A stretch of DNA of 64,000 nt, from positions 21,012,920 to 21,076,919 of the forward strand of contig CM017563.1 of the NCBI GenBank assembly GCA_007844125.1, given 5' to 3'. The position numbers and the translations under genes are program-made. The DNA comes from Sinonovacula constricta. Taxonomy: Eukaryota; Mollusca; Bivalvia; Cardiida; Solecurtidae. The notes beneath the pieces are model-generated. The model was not told the origin of the DNA and made no database searches. It saw only the letters and a list, made by a program, of their open reading frames with translations. Shown piece after piece: positions 1 to 11,855 of the stretch. Every line of letters starts with the position of its first letter. Position 1 is the first letter of the stretch.

Positions 1-3000
1 TTACTCCTTTACAGTACAGTTCTCTGGGAATGTACATGCATTGTGTCTCCTCCACCAGTGGAGATTTGCCACCTAACTCCTTTACAGTACGGTTCTCTAG
101 GAATGTACATGCATTGTGTCTCCTCCACAGTGGAGATATGCCACCTTACTCCTTTACAGTACAGTTCTCTGGGAATGTACATGCATTGTGTCTCCTCCAC
201 AGTGGAGATTTGCCACCTTACTCCTTTACAGTACAGTTCTCTAGGAATGTACATGCATTGCGTCTCCTCCACAGTTGAGATTTGCCACCTTACTCCTTTA
301 CAGTACAGTTCTCTAGGAATGTACATGTATTGTGTCTACGCCACAGTGGAGATTTGCCACCTTACTCCTTTACAGTACAGTTCTCTGGGAACGTACATGC
401 ATTGCGTCTCCTCCACAGTGGAGATTTGCCACCTTACTCCTTTACAGTACAGTTCTCTAGGAATGTACATGTATTGCGTCTCCTCCACAGTGGAGATATG
501 CCACCTTACTCCTTTACAGTATAGTTCTCTGGGAATGTACATGTATTGTGTCTCCTCCAAAGTGGAGATTTGCCACCTTACTCCTTTACAGTACAGTTCT
601 CTAGGAATGTACATGTATTGTGTCTCCTCCACAGTGGAGATATGCCACCTTACTCCTTTACAGTACAGTTCTCTAGGAATGTACATGCATTGCGCCTCCT
701 CCAGAGTGGAGATTTGCCACCTTACTCCTTTCAATACAGTTCTCTGGGAATGTACATGCATTGTGTCTACTCCACAGTGGAGATTTGCCACCTTACTCCT
801 TTACAGTACAGTTCTCTAGGAATGTACATGCATTGCGTCTCCTCCACAGTGGAGATATGCCACCTTACTTCTTTACAGTACAGTTCTCTGGGAACGTACA
901 TGCATTGTGTCCCCTCCACAGTGGAGATTTGCCACCTTACTCCTTTACAGTACAGTTCTCTGGGAATGTACATGCATTGTGTCTCCTCCACAGTGGAGAT
1001 ATGCCACCTTACTCCTTTACAGTACAGTTCTCTGGGAATGTACATGCATTGTGTCTCCTCCACCAGTGGAGATTTGCCACCTTACTCCTTTACAGTACAG
1101 TTCTCTGGGAATGTACATGCATTGTGTCTCCTCCACCAGTGGAGATTTGCCACCTTACTCCTTTACAGTACAGTTCTCTGGGAATGTACATGCATTGTGT
1201 CTCCTCCACCAGTGGAGATTTGCCACCTTACTCCTTTACAGTACAGTTCTCTGGGAATGTACATGCATTGTGTCTCCTCCACAGTGGAGATATGCCACCT
1301 TACTCCTTTACAGTACAGTTCTCTGGGAATGTACATGCATTGTGTCTCCTCCACAGTGGAGATTTGCCACCTTACTCCTTTACAGTACAGTTCTCTAGGA
1401 ATGTACATGCATTGCGTCTCCTCCAAAGTGGAGATTTGCCACCTTACTCCTTTACAGTACAGTTCTCTAGGAATGTACATGTATTGTGTCTCCTCCACAG
1501 TGGAGATATGCCACCTTACTCCTTTACAGTATAGTTCTCTGGGAATGTACATGTATTGTGTCTCCTCCACAGTGGAGATTTGCCACCTTACTCCTTTACA
1601 GTACAGTTCTCTAGGAATGGACATGTATTGTGTCTCCTCCACCAGTGGAGATTTGCCACCTTACTCCTTTACAGTACAGTTCTCTGGGAATGTACATGCA
1701 TTGTGTCTCCTCCACAGTGGAGATTTGCCACCTTACTCCTTTACAGTACAGTTCTCTGGGAACGTACATGCATTGTGTCTCCTCCACCAGTGGAGATTTG
1801 CCACCTTACTCCTTTACAGTACAGTTCTCTGGGAACGTACATGCATTGTGTCTCCTCCACCAGTGGAGATTTGCCACCTTACTCCTTTACAGTACAGTTC
1901 TCTAGGAATGTACATGCATTGTGTCCCCTCCACAGTGGAGATTTGCCACCTTACTCCTTTACAGTACAGTTCTCTGGGAATGTACATGCATTGTGTCTCC
2001 TCCACAGTGGAGATTTGCCACCTTACTCCTTTACAGTACAGTTCTCTGGGAACGTACATGCATTGTGTCTCCTCCACCAGTGGAGATTTGCCAACTTACT
2101 CCTTTACAGTACAGTTCTCTAGGAATGTACATGCATTGTGTCTCCTCCACAGTGGAGATTTGCCACCTTACTCCTTTACAGTACAGTTCTCTGGGAATGT
2201 ACATGCATTGTGTCTCCTCCACAGTGGAGATTTGCCACCTTACTCCTTTACAGTACAGTTCTCTGGGAATGTACATGCATTGTGTCTCCTGCACAGTGGA
2301 GATTTGCCACCTTACTCCTTTACAGTACAGTTCTCTAGGGAATGTACATGCATTGTGTCTCCTGCACAGTGGAGATTTGCCACCTTACTCCTTTACAGTA
2401 CAGTTCTCTAGGAATGTACATGCATTGTGTCTCCTGCACAGTGGAGATTTGCCACCTTACTCCTTTACAGTACAGTTCTCTAGGAATGTACATGCATTGT
2501 GTCTCCTCCACCAGTGGAGATATGCCAGCCTTACTCGTTTACAGTACAGTTCTCTGGGAATGTACATGCATTGCTGTCTCCTCCACAGTGGAGATATTGC
2601 CAGCTTACTCCTTTACAGTACAGTTCTCTGGGAATGTACATGCATTGCGTTCTCCTCCACAGTGGAGATTATGCCACCTTACTCCTTTACAGTACAGTTC
2701 TCTGGGAATGTACATGCATTGTGTCTCCTCCACAGTGGAGATATGCCACCTTACTCCTTTACAGTACAGTTCTCTAGGAATGTACAAGCATTGTGTCTCC
2801 TCCACCAGTGGAGATTAGCCACCTTACTCCTTTACAGTACAGTTCTCTGGTAATGTACATGCATTGTGTCTCCTCCACAGTGGAGATTTGCCACCTTACT
2901 CCTTTACAGTACAGTTCTCTAGGAATGTACATGCATTGCGTCTCCTCCACCAGTGGAGATTTGCCACCTTACTCCTTTACAGTACAGTTCTCTGGGAATG

Positions 3001-4424
3001 TACATGCATTGTGTCTCCTCCACCAGTGGAGATTTGCCACCTTACTCCTTTACAGTACAGTTCTCTGGGAATGTACATGCATTGTGTCTCCTCCACCAGT
3101 GGAGATTTGCCACCTTACTCCTTTACAGTACAGTTCTCTGGGAATGTACATGCATTGTGTCTCCTCCACCAGTGGAGATTTGCGACCTTACTCCTTTACA
3201 GTACAGTTCTCTAGGAATGTACATGCATTGTGTCTCCTGCACCAGTGGAGATTTGCCACCTTACTCCTTTACAGTACAGTTCTCTAGGAATGTACATGCA
3301 TTGTGTCTCCTCCACAGTGGAGATTTGCCACCTTACTCCTTTACAGTACAGTTCTCTAGGAATGTACATGCATTGTGTCTCCTCCACAGTGGAGATTTGC
3401 CACCTTACTCCTTTACAGTACAGTTCTCTAGGAATGTACATGCATTGTGTCTCCTCCACAGTGGATATTTGCCACCTTACTCCTTTACAGTACAGTTCTC
3501 TGGGAATGTACATGCATTGTGTCTCCTCCACAGTGGAGATTTGCCACCTTACTCCTTTACAGTACAGTTCTCTGGGAATGTACATGCATTGTGTCTCCTG
3601 CACAGTGGAGATTTGCCACCTTACTCCTTTACAGTACAGTTCTCTGGGAATGTACATGCATTGTGTCTCCTCCACAGTGGAGATTTGCCACCTTACTCCT
3701 TTACAGTACAGTTCTCTAGGAATGTACATGTATTGTGTCTCCTCCGCCAGTGGAGATTTGCCACCTTACTCCTTTACAGTACAGTTCTCTGGGAATGTAC
3801 ATGCATTGTGACTCCTCCACAGTGGAGATTTGCCACCTTACTCCTTTACAGTACAGTTCTCTAGGAATGTACAAGTATTGCGTCTCCTCCACAGTGGAGA
3901 TTTGCCACCTTACTCCTTTACAGTACAGTTCTCAGGGAATGTACATGTATTGTGTCTCCTCCACCAGTGGAGATTTGCCACCTTACTCCTTTACAATACA
4001 GTTCTCTGGGAATGTACATGCATTGTGTCTCCTCCACAGTGGAGATTTGCCACCTTACTCCTTTACAGTACAGTTCTCTAGGAATGTACATGCATTGTGT
4101 CTCCTCCGCCAGTGGAGATTTGCCACCTTACTCCTTTACAGTACAGTTCTCTAGGAATGTACATGCATTGTGACTCCTCCACAGTGGAGATTTGCCACCT
4201 TACTCCTTTACAGTACAGTTCTCTGGGAATGTACATGTATTGTGTCTCCTCCACCAGTGGAGATTTGCCACCTTACTCCTTTACAGTACAGTTCTCTGGG
4301 AATGTACATGCATTGTGTCTCCTCCACCAGTGGAGAATTGCCACCTTACTCCTTTCAATACAGTTCTCAGGGAATGTACATGCATTGTGTCTCCTCCCTA
4401 GTGGAGATTTGCCACCTTACTCTT
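1..4424. repeat. Satellite array, 72/73-bp unit, about 61 copies
   Basis: Head-to-tail copies of a unit running from TTACTCCTTTACAGTACAG to GATTTGCCACC fill the left end and continue past the window edge. Units are 72 bp (centre CTCCACAGTGGAG) or 73 bp (centre CTCCACCAGTGGAG). Copies differ mainly at a few sites: CTGGGAA/CTAGGAA, TTTGCC/TATGCC, TGCATTG/TGTATTG. Each unit carries a 6-bp inverted repeat CTCCAC/GTGGAG plus the palindromes TGTACA and ATGCAT. Because 72 is a multiple of three, runs of 72-bp units stay open in several frames on both strands; I take these frames to be artefacts. The last recognisable unit decays near 4424. The array lies downstream, in gene direction, of the minus-strand arrestin exon, so it is probably intronic. 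Confidence 0.97.
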
Positions 4425-5243
4425 TCACTCCTTAATCCCCACTCCAACCCCATCCATAAACTTTCACCCAAAAGATAAAAATTCTGTATGAATAAAAACT
4501 GAAAATAGCCAACTGTTTAATGTTTAACAGACTGAAGTATCATTCATTTTACATAAATTAAGTAAGTTAGACAGTTATAAAATTTTGAAATTCATTTAAA
4601 TAAACCTTAGCATAATCTTATAAAAGAAAATCATAGAACAATTTTCAAATTATGAAAATGCTAAACTTAGCAAGCTTAGCAAAAATTGACCAGGTTTAGG
4701 AAAAAGTAAGTAAATCCAAATTAGCCAACTCCTTCTTTGGATTCACAGATCAGATTTGCACATTTTGCTGCTGAATTGAGATATCTTATTACCTTTGAAT
4801 AGACATGTGACCAAGTAACTAAAGTTTTGTCATACTTAATAAAAAATAAAACATGATATGGCTAAATGAATGAGGCATGATGTCAGCTAAATCTTCAACC
4901 TCTGATTTTCATCTTCAGTGCCAATATAAATTATATAACTATACCAACACCTTCTCATATAACAAAATCATGTTGCACTTTTTTTTATAAAACAATGATA
5001 CATCCTCACACATTCAAAATATATCCAAACAAAATATCTCTCAATTAATGACACATGTGACAAATGTAAGACCAGTGGATCTAAAAACAAGATTTTATCA
5101 GGGATTTCATTCATGTCGAGCTTAAGTACATGTAACAAAGTACATGTAAACTCTTCATACAGAAAAAAGTAACAACTGTATATAACACATGTATAACAAT
5201 ATGCAATATTGTAAATTGATCCAGAGGGAGCTGTATTAATTAA
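4425..5243. other. Unique AT-rich DNA, no gene seen
   Basis: No exon, tRNA or repeat was recognised. It lies on the intron side expected downstream of the arrestin exon. I looked on the minus strand for the next arrestin exon (the stretch after DPI-D) and did not find it. Confidence 0.6.
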
Positions 5244-5459
5244 TTTTTTTCTAAAAATGCTCACACTCAAATTTTCAGCAAATTGCCTTTTTTAAGAGTT
5301 AAACATAAATAAATTATGTCTCTACATATTTGCAAAAATTATATCAAATCTATATGGACATAAACGTTTGCAAATATGTGGAGATATAATTTGTTTATGT
5401 TCAACTCTTGAAAAAGGCAATTTGCCAAAAATTTGAGGGAGAGCGTTTTTAGGAAAAAT
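5244..5459. repeat. Foldback element, arms of about 90 bp
   Basis: The left arm contains GCAAATTGCCTTTTTTAAGA, then TTAAACATAAATAAATTATG and CATATTTGCAAA. The right arm carries the inverse: TTTGCAAATATG, CATAATTTGTTTATGTTCAA-like sequence, then CTTGAAAAAGGCAATTTGCC and a CGTTTTTAGGAAAAA end. The arms are imperfect and separated by about 35 bp. A MITE with very long terminal inverted repeats is the simplest reading. No clear target-site duplication was seen. Confidence 0.75.
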
Positions 5460-6154
5460 ATAACAATATGGATTTTACTGTTGCTGAAGCATGTTCTAAA
5501 GATGTGACATTTTTATGGACCTTTCCTTAACTATCAATCTAATTTTTTTAGTAAACAAATCCTACAATCAGTATAAAGGTATAGAGAATGTCATTGATTG
5601 ATCAACAGTTGACCAATGTTTGACTTACTTGAAACAGAAGAACATGGCATATTTTAGTGTAATGCCATTCATACTCAAGTGACCTACCGTAGATTCAATA
5701 GGAATTTGTCAAAAAAACAAAAGGATAAGTTGAAAACTGCAGACTTATTGCTGTGCACAAACTTTCCTAGAATAAGCAGTTCTCACATATTTCAAATTAG
5801 CTTTTAGATTTATGTGTTGGTGGTTGCATGGGATAAATACAAGACTTTATTATTGATGGTTCTGATATTTGTATATTAATCCTCCCCTTATACTGTAAAC
5901 TTCGTATTTAATGTCCTCGAAGGCGTTCCAATTTCCAAAAAGAGAGCATTAATTAAAATTCAGTTGCCTGTACTTTTACAAGTTTTAGAAGTTAAGTTTA
6001 ATTTAGTTAAAAGTGAAGTTAACACTGTTATTCATAGGATTATCGGGTTATTGAAAACTTTATGTGGACAGATGTTGTGTAAAGAAAGTTTTATTTTACA
6101 AACATGTTTTTAATAGTTTGTCCTTAATTTTTTTTTTCTGAAAATCTTTAGAGG
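5460..6154. other. Unique AT-rich DNA, no gene seen
   Basis: No exon, RNA gene or repeat recognised. Confidence 0.5.
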
Positions 6155-6180
6155 TGTGTGTGTGGGGGGGGGGGGGGGGT
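6155..6180. repeat. GT microsatellite followed by a poly-G run
   Basis: A short GTGTGTGTG run passes into about 16 consecutive G. It sits directly against the 77-bp tandem repeat. Confidence 0.9.
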
Positions 6181-6418
6181 CAGGTGATATTTGGACACAG
6201 TTTTCTTCTATATAAAAAAAGTAAATGTTTCGACCCACAGATAGGGTCAGAGTGGGCCGGGTAAAATTTGGATACAGTTTTGCTTCTAGACAAAAAAGCA
6301 AATGTTTCGACTTACCGATGGGGTCAATAGAAGTTAGGTGAAATTTGGGTACAGTTTTTCTTCTAGATAAAAAAGTAAATGTTTCGACTCACCAATGGGG
6401 TCACTGTGGGTCAGGTGA
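6174..6418. repeat. 77-bp tandem repeat, about three copies, overlapping the arrestin exon edge
   Basis: The landmark TTTCGAC starts at 6228, 6305 and 6382, exactly 77 bp apart. ATTTGG starts at 6189, 6266 and 6343, again 77 bp apart. The third copy includes the arrestin donor site and about 26 nt of exon end (6393-6418). Earlier copies therefore repeat a diverged exon end plus donor. On the minus strand the copy at 6315/6316 reads G|GTAAGT, a good donor consensus. The copy near 6238 is degraded. Confidence 0.92.
6310..6316 (-). other. Duplicated cryptic 5' splice donor downstream of the arrestin exon
   Basis: Minus strand reads GACCCCATCG|GTAAGTCG, a diverged copy of the real exon end and donor 77 bp away. 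It fits the donor consensus at least as well as the real GTGAGT. Use of it would add 77 nt, shift the frame and reach a stop codon about 20 codons into the added part. Whether it is used cannot be seen from DNA. Confidence 0.6.
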
Positions 6419-6484
6419 TCGATGAAATCTCGCTTGCCCAAGTAGACCGTGATCTTCCCATTAGGACTGCTCTTCTTGAACACT
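6393..6484 (-). CDS. Beta-arrestin-type protein, internal N-terminal exon (partial gene)
   Basis: Arrestins bind phosphorylated, active G-protein-coupled receptors, stop G-protein coupling and recruit endocytic and signalling partners in the cytosol. Read on the minus strand, this 92-nt exon gives [20 protein letters not shown] followed by [10 protein letters not shown]. From memory this matches the first beta strands of the arrestin N domain ([22 protein letters not shown]...DPVDG in vertebrate beta-arrestins). The paired lysines of VFKK are the family's phosphate-sensing residues. The acceptor is TTTTGTCATTTCAG just above 6484 and the donor is G|GTGAGT just below 6393. The exon begins with the last base of an Arg codon and ends with the first base of an Asp codon, which fits the protein. 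No other exon was found in the window. An arrestin pseudogene fragment is possible, but the intact frame and both splice sites argue against it. Confidence 0.93.
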
Positions 6485-6537
6485 CTGAAATGACAAAATA
6501 CAGTGATATGTGAATATATTTATTTTTGTGATTTTTA

Positions 6538-6668
6538 TTTGTGTTTTTGTTACACAGCCCAATTAGGGTCATATTGGTGGTGTCCAGATAATTACTGGTG
6601 GAGGAAGACCACAGACTTATATCTGGGTAGAACCACCGGCGCACCGAAGATTAGCTGAAAAACCTCCT
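6538..6668 (-). mobile_element. SINE family C fragment (tRNA head missing)
   Basis: Contains GGGTAGAACCACCGGCGCAC and AGCTGAAAAACCTCC, the body of the family seen complete at 16164-16361. It lies about 50 bp upstream of the arrestin exon in gene direction. Confidence 0.75.
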
Positions 6669-6757
6669 GACATGAAGAGTGAATATATAATACACAACTT
6701 ATATAAAGTTAGAACAGTCTTCAAAATTGAATTTTTTAAGCAACTTGGTGGCAAGTT

Positions 6758-6920
6758 GTTTGTTTATTTATTTGATTTGTTGTCCCATCAACAGTGTTCA
6801 GTTATCTGGAGACGGTGTGCACTTGCAACAGATATAGTGCTGTCTTTTCTGTGTATAGCCTGCCGTGAACACCTGGCATGATACCACACCCAGTCACAAT
6901 ATCCTGACACCGTACCCACA
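6758..6920 (-). mobile_element. SINE family A fragment (tail half)
   Basis: Shares ATCTGGAGACGGTGT, GCAGATATAGTGCTG-like sequence, GAACACCTGGCATGATACCA and CACCCAGTCACA with the complete copy at 12806-13121. The tRNA-like head is absent. Confidence 0.85.
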
Positions 6921-6949
6921 GGTAACCTTCTCTTTTATTTATATAAAAA

Positions 6950-7025
6950 TAAAAAATCTCCAACTTTGTAAATGAAAATTTGCCACTTTGGCCTCAGAAA
7001 AAGTACACATGTATGCATACCACAC
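6950..7025 (-). mobile_element. Fragment of repeat family E (CTCCCACTTTG repeat)
   Basis: The stretch with AAATCTCCAACTTTG, TTTGGCCTCAGAAAAAGT and CATGTATGCATAC matches one end of the elements at 17771-17996 and 19022-19275. Confidence 0.6.
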
Positions 7026-7090
7026 CAGCAAGATGGAAGAACAATAAATAATAATAAACCACAATTATTTTTTTTATATAATAAGAAAAG

Positions 7091-7151
7091 TAATAATAAT
7101 AATAATTACAATAATAATAATGATAGTAATAATAGAAATAATAATAATAGA
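7091..7151. repeat. AAT microsatellite, interrupted
   Basis: Runs of AAT/ATA triplets with single-base interruptions. Confidence 0.9.
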
Positions 7152-7640
7152 AGATCAGGCCAGATGTCCATTAATACACAAGAATATTAACATGCATAAT
7201 AATCAACAATATTGTTGTTTTAAAACTGTTTCCATGTTACCCCCCTTATTACACACATACGGAAGTAGAAATTTGAATTAAGTTTTCAACTTATATGACT
7301 TGGAAAGCCATATGTTATAGTAAAAGCCTAAATATAGAGCATATAAACAAAAAGCCAACACACCCTATGTGTAAAACTGAAGTAAACATCTGAATTTAGT
7401 TTTTCTACTTATGTTATGAAGGGATAATAGAATAAATATACAGCATAAAAAACAGACCATTCAACCCAATTACATGTACATGTCTAGAACTTACAGCACA
7501 GCAAGGCTGTTAATTAATGTTGATGTAATTTTACCTATGTTTCAAAGCTTTCACAACATTGGCAGCCAGTTTCATATATACCAGTTGACTTGTACTAGAA
7601 AATTATTAAGAGGCTTCCTTTTTTTTCTCAAACGTATTTA
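7152..7640. other. Unique AT-rich DNA, no gene seen
   Basis: No coding signal or recognisable repeat. Confidence 0.5.
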
Positions 7641-8093
7641 CTAGAGTTAGATATCGCTGCTGAAAATGTATCACGATATTATCACCATATCTGAATTGCT
7701 TTGCAATATAGTATCATGATATTTTCATAGATACAAAATAAATGCAATTTAGTGAATATACGCCTTACCAAATTAATATCCTCATTTCTGTTTATTGTTT
7801 TATAGGTTTATTAACTGAAAACATCACTGTGACTAGAATGCTTTTTATTTTCAGTATTTTGTGAAATAAAGCACATCGATATATATTTTTTGCCGCTAGT
7901 TAAGCTGTATAATAGATTCATTTTTTCAGTTACACAGGCGGCATGTAAGTAAACAATACGGACATAAATTATAGCTTTTCGTGGATAGTTATAGTATTGT
8001 CCTGTATCGATACCTCAGCATTGTATTGCGATAATGTATCGTGAAGGGCTTATCACAATTCACCGATGCATAGATGATATCGGCCTATCGCTA
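7641..8093. mobile_element. Candidate MITE with CTAG termini
   Basis: The left end CTAGAGTTAGATATCG and right end CGATAT..GGCCTATCGCTAG are imperfect inverses. The interior repeats several ATCGATA/TATCACGATATT-like palindromic motifs in both directions. No open frame. The superfamily is unknown and the boundary is a guess from the CTAG ends. Confidence 0.4.
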
Positions 8094-9089
8094 GAAATTA
8101 CATAATTCAGATTAGAATATTAGGCTACCAAAAATTTGACTCTTCAGTAATGGACATGGCAAGCAAACCTTACAAATGCACTTGTCATATTTCTCATGAA
8201 CTGCAGAGAAAAAAAACTTTTTCTGGAGGCAAATTGTGAATTTATCTATTTCACAATACCACTCATGTTGTGTTTTAAAAGCAGTTCTGAAAATGTACGA
8301 TTAACAAAATGCTCCTTCCTATTTACATACATGTACATATCCTGTAAACCCTGTTTTCCTTTGCAATCAAGTTAATAAGATTAACTTAACAAACCTAATT
8401 CTTAATTAAAAATTGTAACACTATGATTCAAGAAGAATATAATTATTACTAAACCTTTCAAAATGTAAGAAATCTTTGTTTTACCTAATTTTGCATGTAT
8501 ACAAAGACTCACCTGATGGTTACATTTATAATTAAATATAAATAAGATTTAAGTTTCATAAAATAATGTTTGTGGTACATGTACATATTTCAATAATTAC
8601 AATTTTTGTTTCTACTTACTCTGGACCTTTGTCTTTTTTTGGCATCACCATGACAATAACTGTGATTGTCTTCAATTACTCAAAAAAAAAAAAATCTGCT
8701 TTTAGAGCTGCACTATCAACAACACTATCTAGCACTGGTCCAATGCAACACTTTTGACAAAAATATGTCAGCTGGCAACTTGTTGTTGTTTTTTATCAAC
8801 AATTTCAACTTTTTACACACAATCACCTATCTTTTTTTTCTATTGTTACAAAGTGTAATGTCTAGTGTTCTGAAATACAAGATTCTTCAATTTATTTCCT
8901 ATAGTACAAAATCTTGTCATAAATTCTGCTCAGACAAGATACAACACCAGCAGAAAAACTTGACCGGCCTTCTGTCAATGTTTCTTTGTCCAGACTAGAC
9001 TTTTTTGTGTGAACTGTAATGTAGCTAATATTGTTCAACCACCATCAAGACATTGTCGAACACTTTGAACTGTGGCTTATGGTTGAGTT
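8094..9089. other. Unique AT-rich DNA, no gene seen
   Basis: Short open frames near 8566-8998 have AT-driven composition, no known motif and no splice context. I do not regard them as genes. Confidence 0.5.
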
Positions 9090-9440
9090 ACAAGACTCTT
9101 CACAAGTGAAAACCACAAAATGGCCTCCTCAGACTCTTCACAAATGAAAACCACAAACTGATGTCCCTAATACTCTCTAGAGCTGAAAAGTAATTATGTC
9201 AAGCATGAATAAATTAAATACAGATGGTTTGTGTACAGACAATTTCACAAATAAAAGCCAGAAAATTAAGTTCCTAGAGTCTTTGGGAATGAAAACAAAC
9301 TACTCTTCACAAATGAAAACCACAATGTAATGCCCCAGATGCTCTTCACAAATGAAAACTAAAAGCAAGTGTCCCAAAACTTTTCAAAGTGAAAACCACT
9401 TGTGTCCCAAATAATATTAACAGCTGAAGACAAGAAATTG
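9090..9440. repeat. Degenerate tandem repeat, about 40-bp unit
   Basis: CTCTTCACAAATGAAAACCA recurs (near 9097, 9134, 9303, 9343), along with weaker forms such as TTTTCAAAGTGAAAACCA. Several units end in a TGTCCC.AA-like tail. Confidence 0.65.
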
Positions 9441-10619
9441 TGTAACCTGTTTACAGCGTGCAGCAAGAAATGAAGTCCAACATCTGCAGCATGTCATTAA
9501 AGAAATTTGAGAAATTTATGTACATTCTCCACCAAACCTCACTCGATGTCATCAACAATTGACAAGAAAATATGTCCCAGATGAATTACAGATTATAGTT
9601 TAAGCAGATAGGCAGCTAGAAAATGTCAAAAGGCCAATGCATGTAAGAAGTCTTTGCACTTCAGGAAAATTTGTTATTTAACACAGTTTCACTCCTTCAG
9701 AAAGTCATTTTCTCCTCCACTTTTCAAGAACACCCAGGCGATCCTATGAGATCAAAATCCTTATCTGAACTTAACACAAATGCTGAAGCTTTGCTATCAT
9801 TAAAAATGGATGGTATCTTCATTTATGCATCCACAGAATTTATAGTCCTGAGATATATACAGTGGATTTGAACAGCTTGACTATTCCTCAAAAGGCAAGC
9901 AATCAAGACATTGATCTTTTCTTGCCTTGCTTAATTGCAAATGCAATTATCAGCAACCAGCATGCAGTGAAGTTTTCAGAGTACATCAGCAAAATACCTT
10001 AAAGGAAAACCTCTAGAGTGACCTTTGAACCTAATCAGGAACATTGACCCAAGGTTAAAGGTTAACCAATGGCAAAACAGAGAGCAAAAATTGGTGCAAG
10101 ACTGTATATTCACATATATAATTAACACATTTTTGGAAGTTTACAGGAAAGATGCCACTATTAACTCATTGTCATGGCTGCCAAAGGCATGGACAGTGGG
10201 CTGGATGCAACAACCAAAGCCAAAGGACAATAAGTGTAGAAGAAGTTCAGAATGAGATAGTGCGGTTTTGCAAGGTGTGACACATGATCACAAAATGAAA
10301 ATACTGAACTGTAATGCAAATTTGATGTAGAAAAAAAGGAAGAAAAGCTGGGAAATGATAATTAACTAGCACAGAAAAATCATTAGACTAATGCAAGACA
10401 ACACACCCATTTATTCCATTAGCAAATTTGATCAAAGGAAACATGACATCCATGGTCTTATCAAAAATGAGAGGATGGTCTGACAAGATAATAAGAAGCA
10501 CATACACAAAAACACATGTTGGAGGCAAAGATATTGATAGAAAGAAAATAAAAGAGTATAAAAGAGATTGTGTTAATTAATGTTGCATGACAAGAAACAA
10601 CTAGAGGCTTCATCAGCTC
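9441..10619. other. Unique DNA, no gene recognised
   Basis: Open frames at 9671-9871 and 10025-10255 show no recognisable domain. The second lacks clear acceptor and donor sites. Nothing else was seen. Confidence 0.5.
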
Positions 10620-11855
10620 AGAGTAGATTGGATGGGGTTGGGGTGGGGGAATATGGCTTAAGTATAACTGAATACATATTGTGGTAGACCCAGACCTGGT
10701 TACAATGTCCAAAGCTGAACTTTTTCAATGGTAGATAGTAAAACAGACCACAGATTATGGAAGATTTGTTGTCCATATCTGACCATGGCAGATTATAAAA
10801 CTGGGTGTCCAAATTGTGACAGACTCAAATGTCTAAAGCCAAACTTTTTTCAATGGCAGATTTAGAAAAGTGAATACATCATTGCGAAGGCTTATAACCT
10901 AAAGTCGATCATTTTAAATGGCAGACTGTAAAATTGAGTGCACAGATTGTGGCAGACTCAATGTCTAAAGCTGACCTTTTTACAATGGCAGTTGCTAAAT
11001 GTATCATAGCAGACTCTCTGGAGAGACAGCAATGGCACCTGCAACTTAACTCATCGCCATCTGCACCTAGCCTTGCAAGAAACAACCTATGTTCAATGGC
11101 ACAACAACAATAACAATCATAAAAGATTGCAAAACTGAGTACAGAGTGTGGCACATTCAATGTCGACCATTTTACAATGGCAGATTGTACAACTGAATAC
11201 AGCATTGTGGCCAATGAATTGTTCTAAGCTGACCATATTACAGTGGTAGATTTTAAAACTGAGTTTAGATTGTAGCAGGTTCACTATCCATAGCTGACCA
11301 GGTTCACCATCCATAGCTGACCAGGTTACAATGGTAGATTGTAAAACTGAGTTTAGATTGTAGCAGGTTCACTATCCATAGCTGACCAGGTTCACTATCC
11401 ATAGCTGACCAGGTTACGATGGAAGATTGAAAAACTGAGTTTAGATTGTAACAGGTTCACTATCCATAGCTGACCAGGTTACAATGGCAGATTGAAAAAA
11501 TGAGTTAAGATTGTAGCAGGTTCACTATCCATAGCTGACCAGGTTCACTATCAATAGCTGACCAGGTTACAATGGTAGATTGTAAAACTGAGTTTAGATT
11601 GTACTAGGTTCGCTATCCATAGCTGACCAGGTTACAATGGCAGCTTGAAAAATTGAGTTAAGATTGTAGCAGGTTCAACATTAATGGCTGACCAGGTTAC
11701 AATGGTAGATTGTAAAACTGAGTTTAGATTGTAGCAGGTTCAACATCAATAGCTGACCAGGTTACAATGGTAGATTGTAAAACTGAGTTTAGATTGTAGC
11801 AGGTTCACTATCCATAGCTCACCAGGTTACAATGGAAGATTGTAAAACTTAGTAC
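10620..11855. repeat. 65-bp tandem repeat with a decayed left flank
   Basis: From about 11160 the unit (GCTGACCAGGTTACAATGG, TAGATTGTAAAACTGAGTTT, AGATTGTAGCAGGTTCACTA, TCCATA) repeats with few changes. Some units carry an extra 23-bp block, CACTATCCATAGCTGACCAG plus GTT. From 10620 to 11160 older copies are visible (GGCAGATTGTAAAACTG, CTAAAGCTGACC), increasingly diverged. Confidence 0.92.

Noticed and set aside
1..4424. CRISPR array
   Set aside because: Repeats are contiguous without unique spacers, and the setting is eukaryotic.
43..4478. Very long overlapping open frames on both strands (up to 621 codons)
   Set aside because: They result from 72-bp units, a multiple of three, with no stop in several frames. 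They switch frame at every 73-bp unit and lack a gene structure.
6411..6644. 77-codon minus-strand frame overlapping the arrestin exon
   Set aside because: It is in a different frame from the arrestin peptide and runs through the acceptor into the intron.
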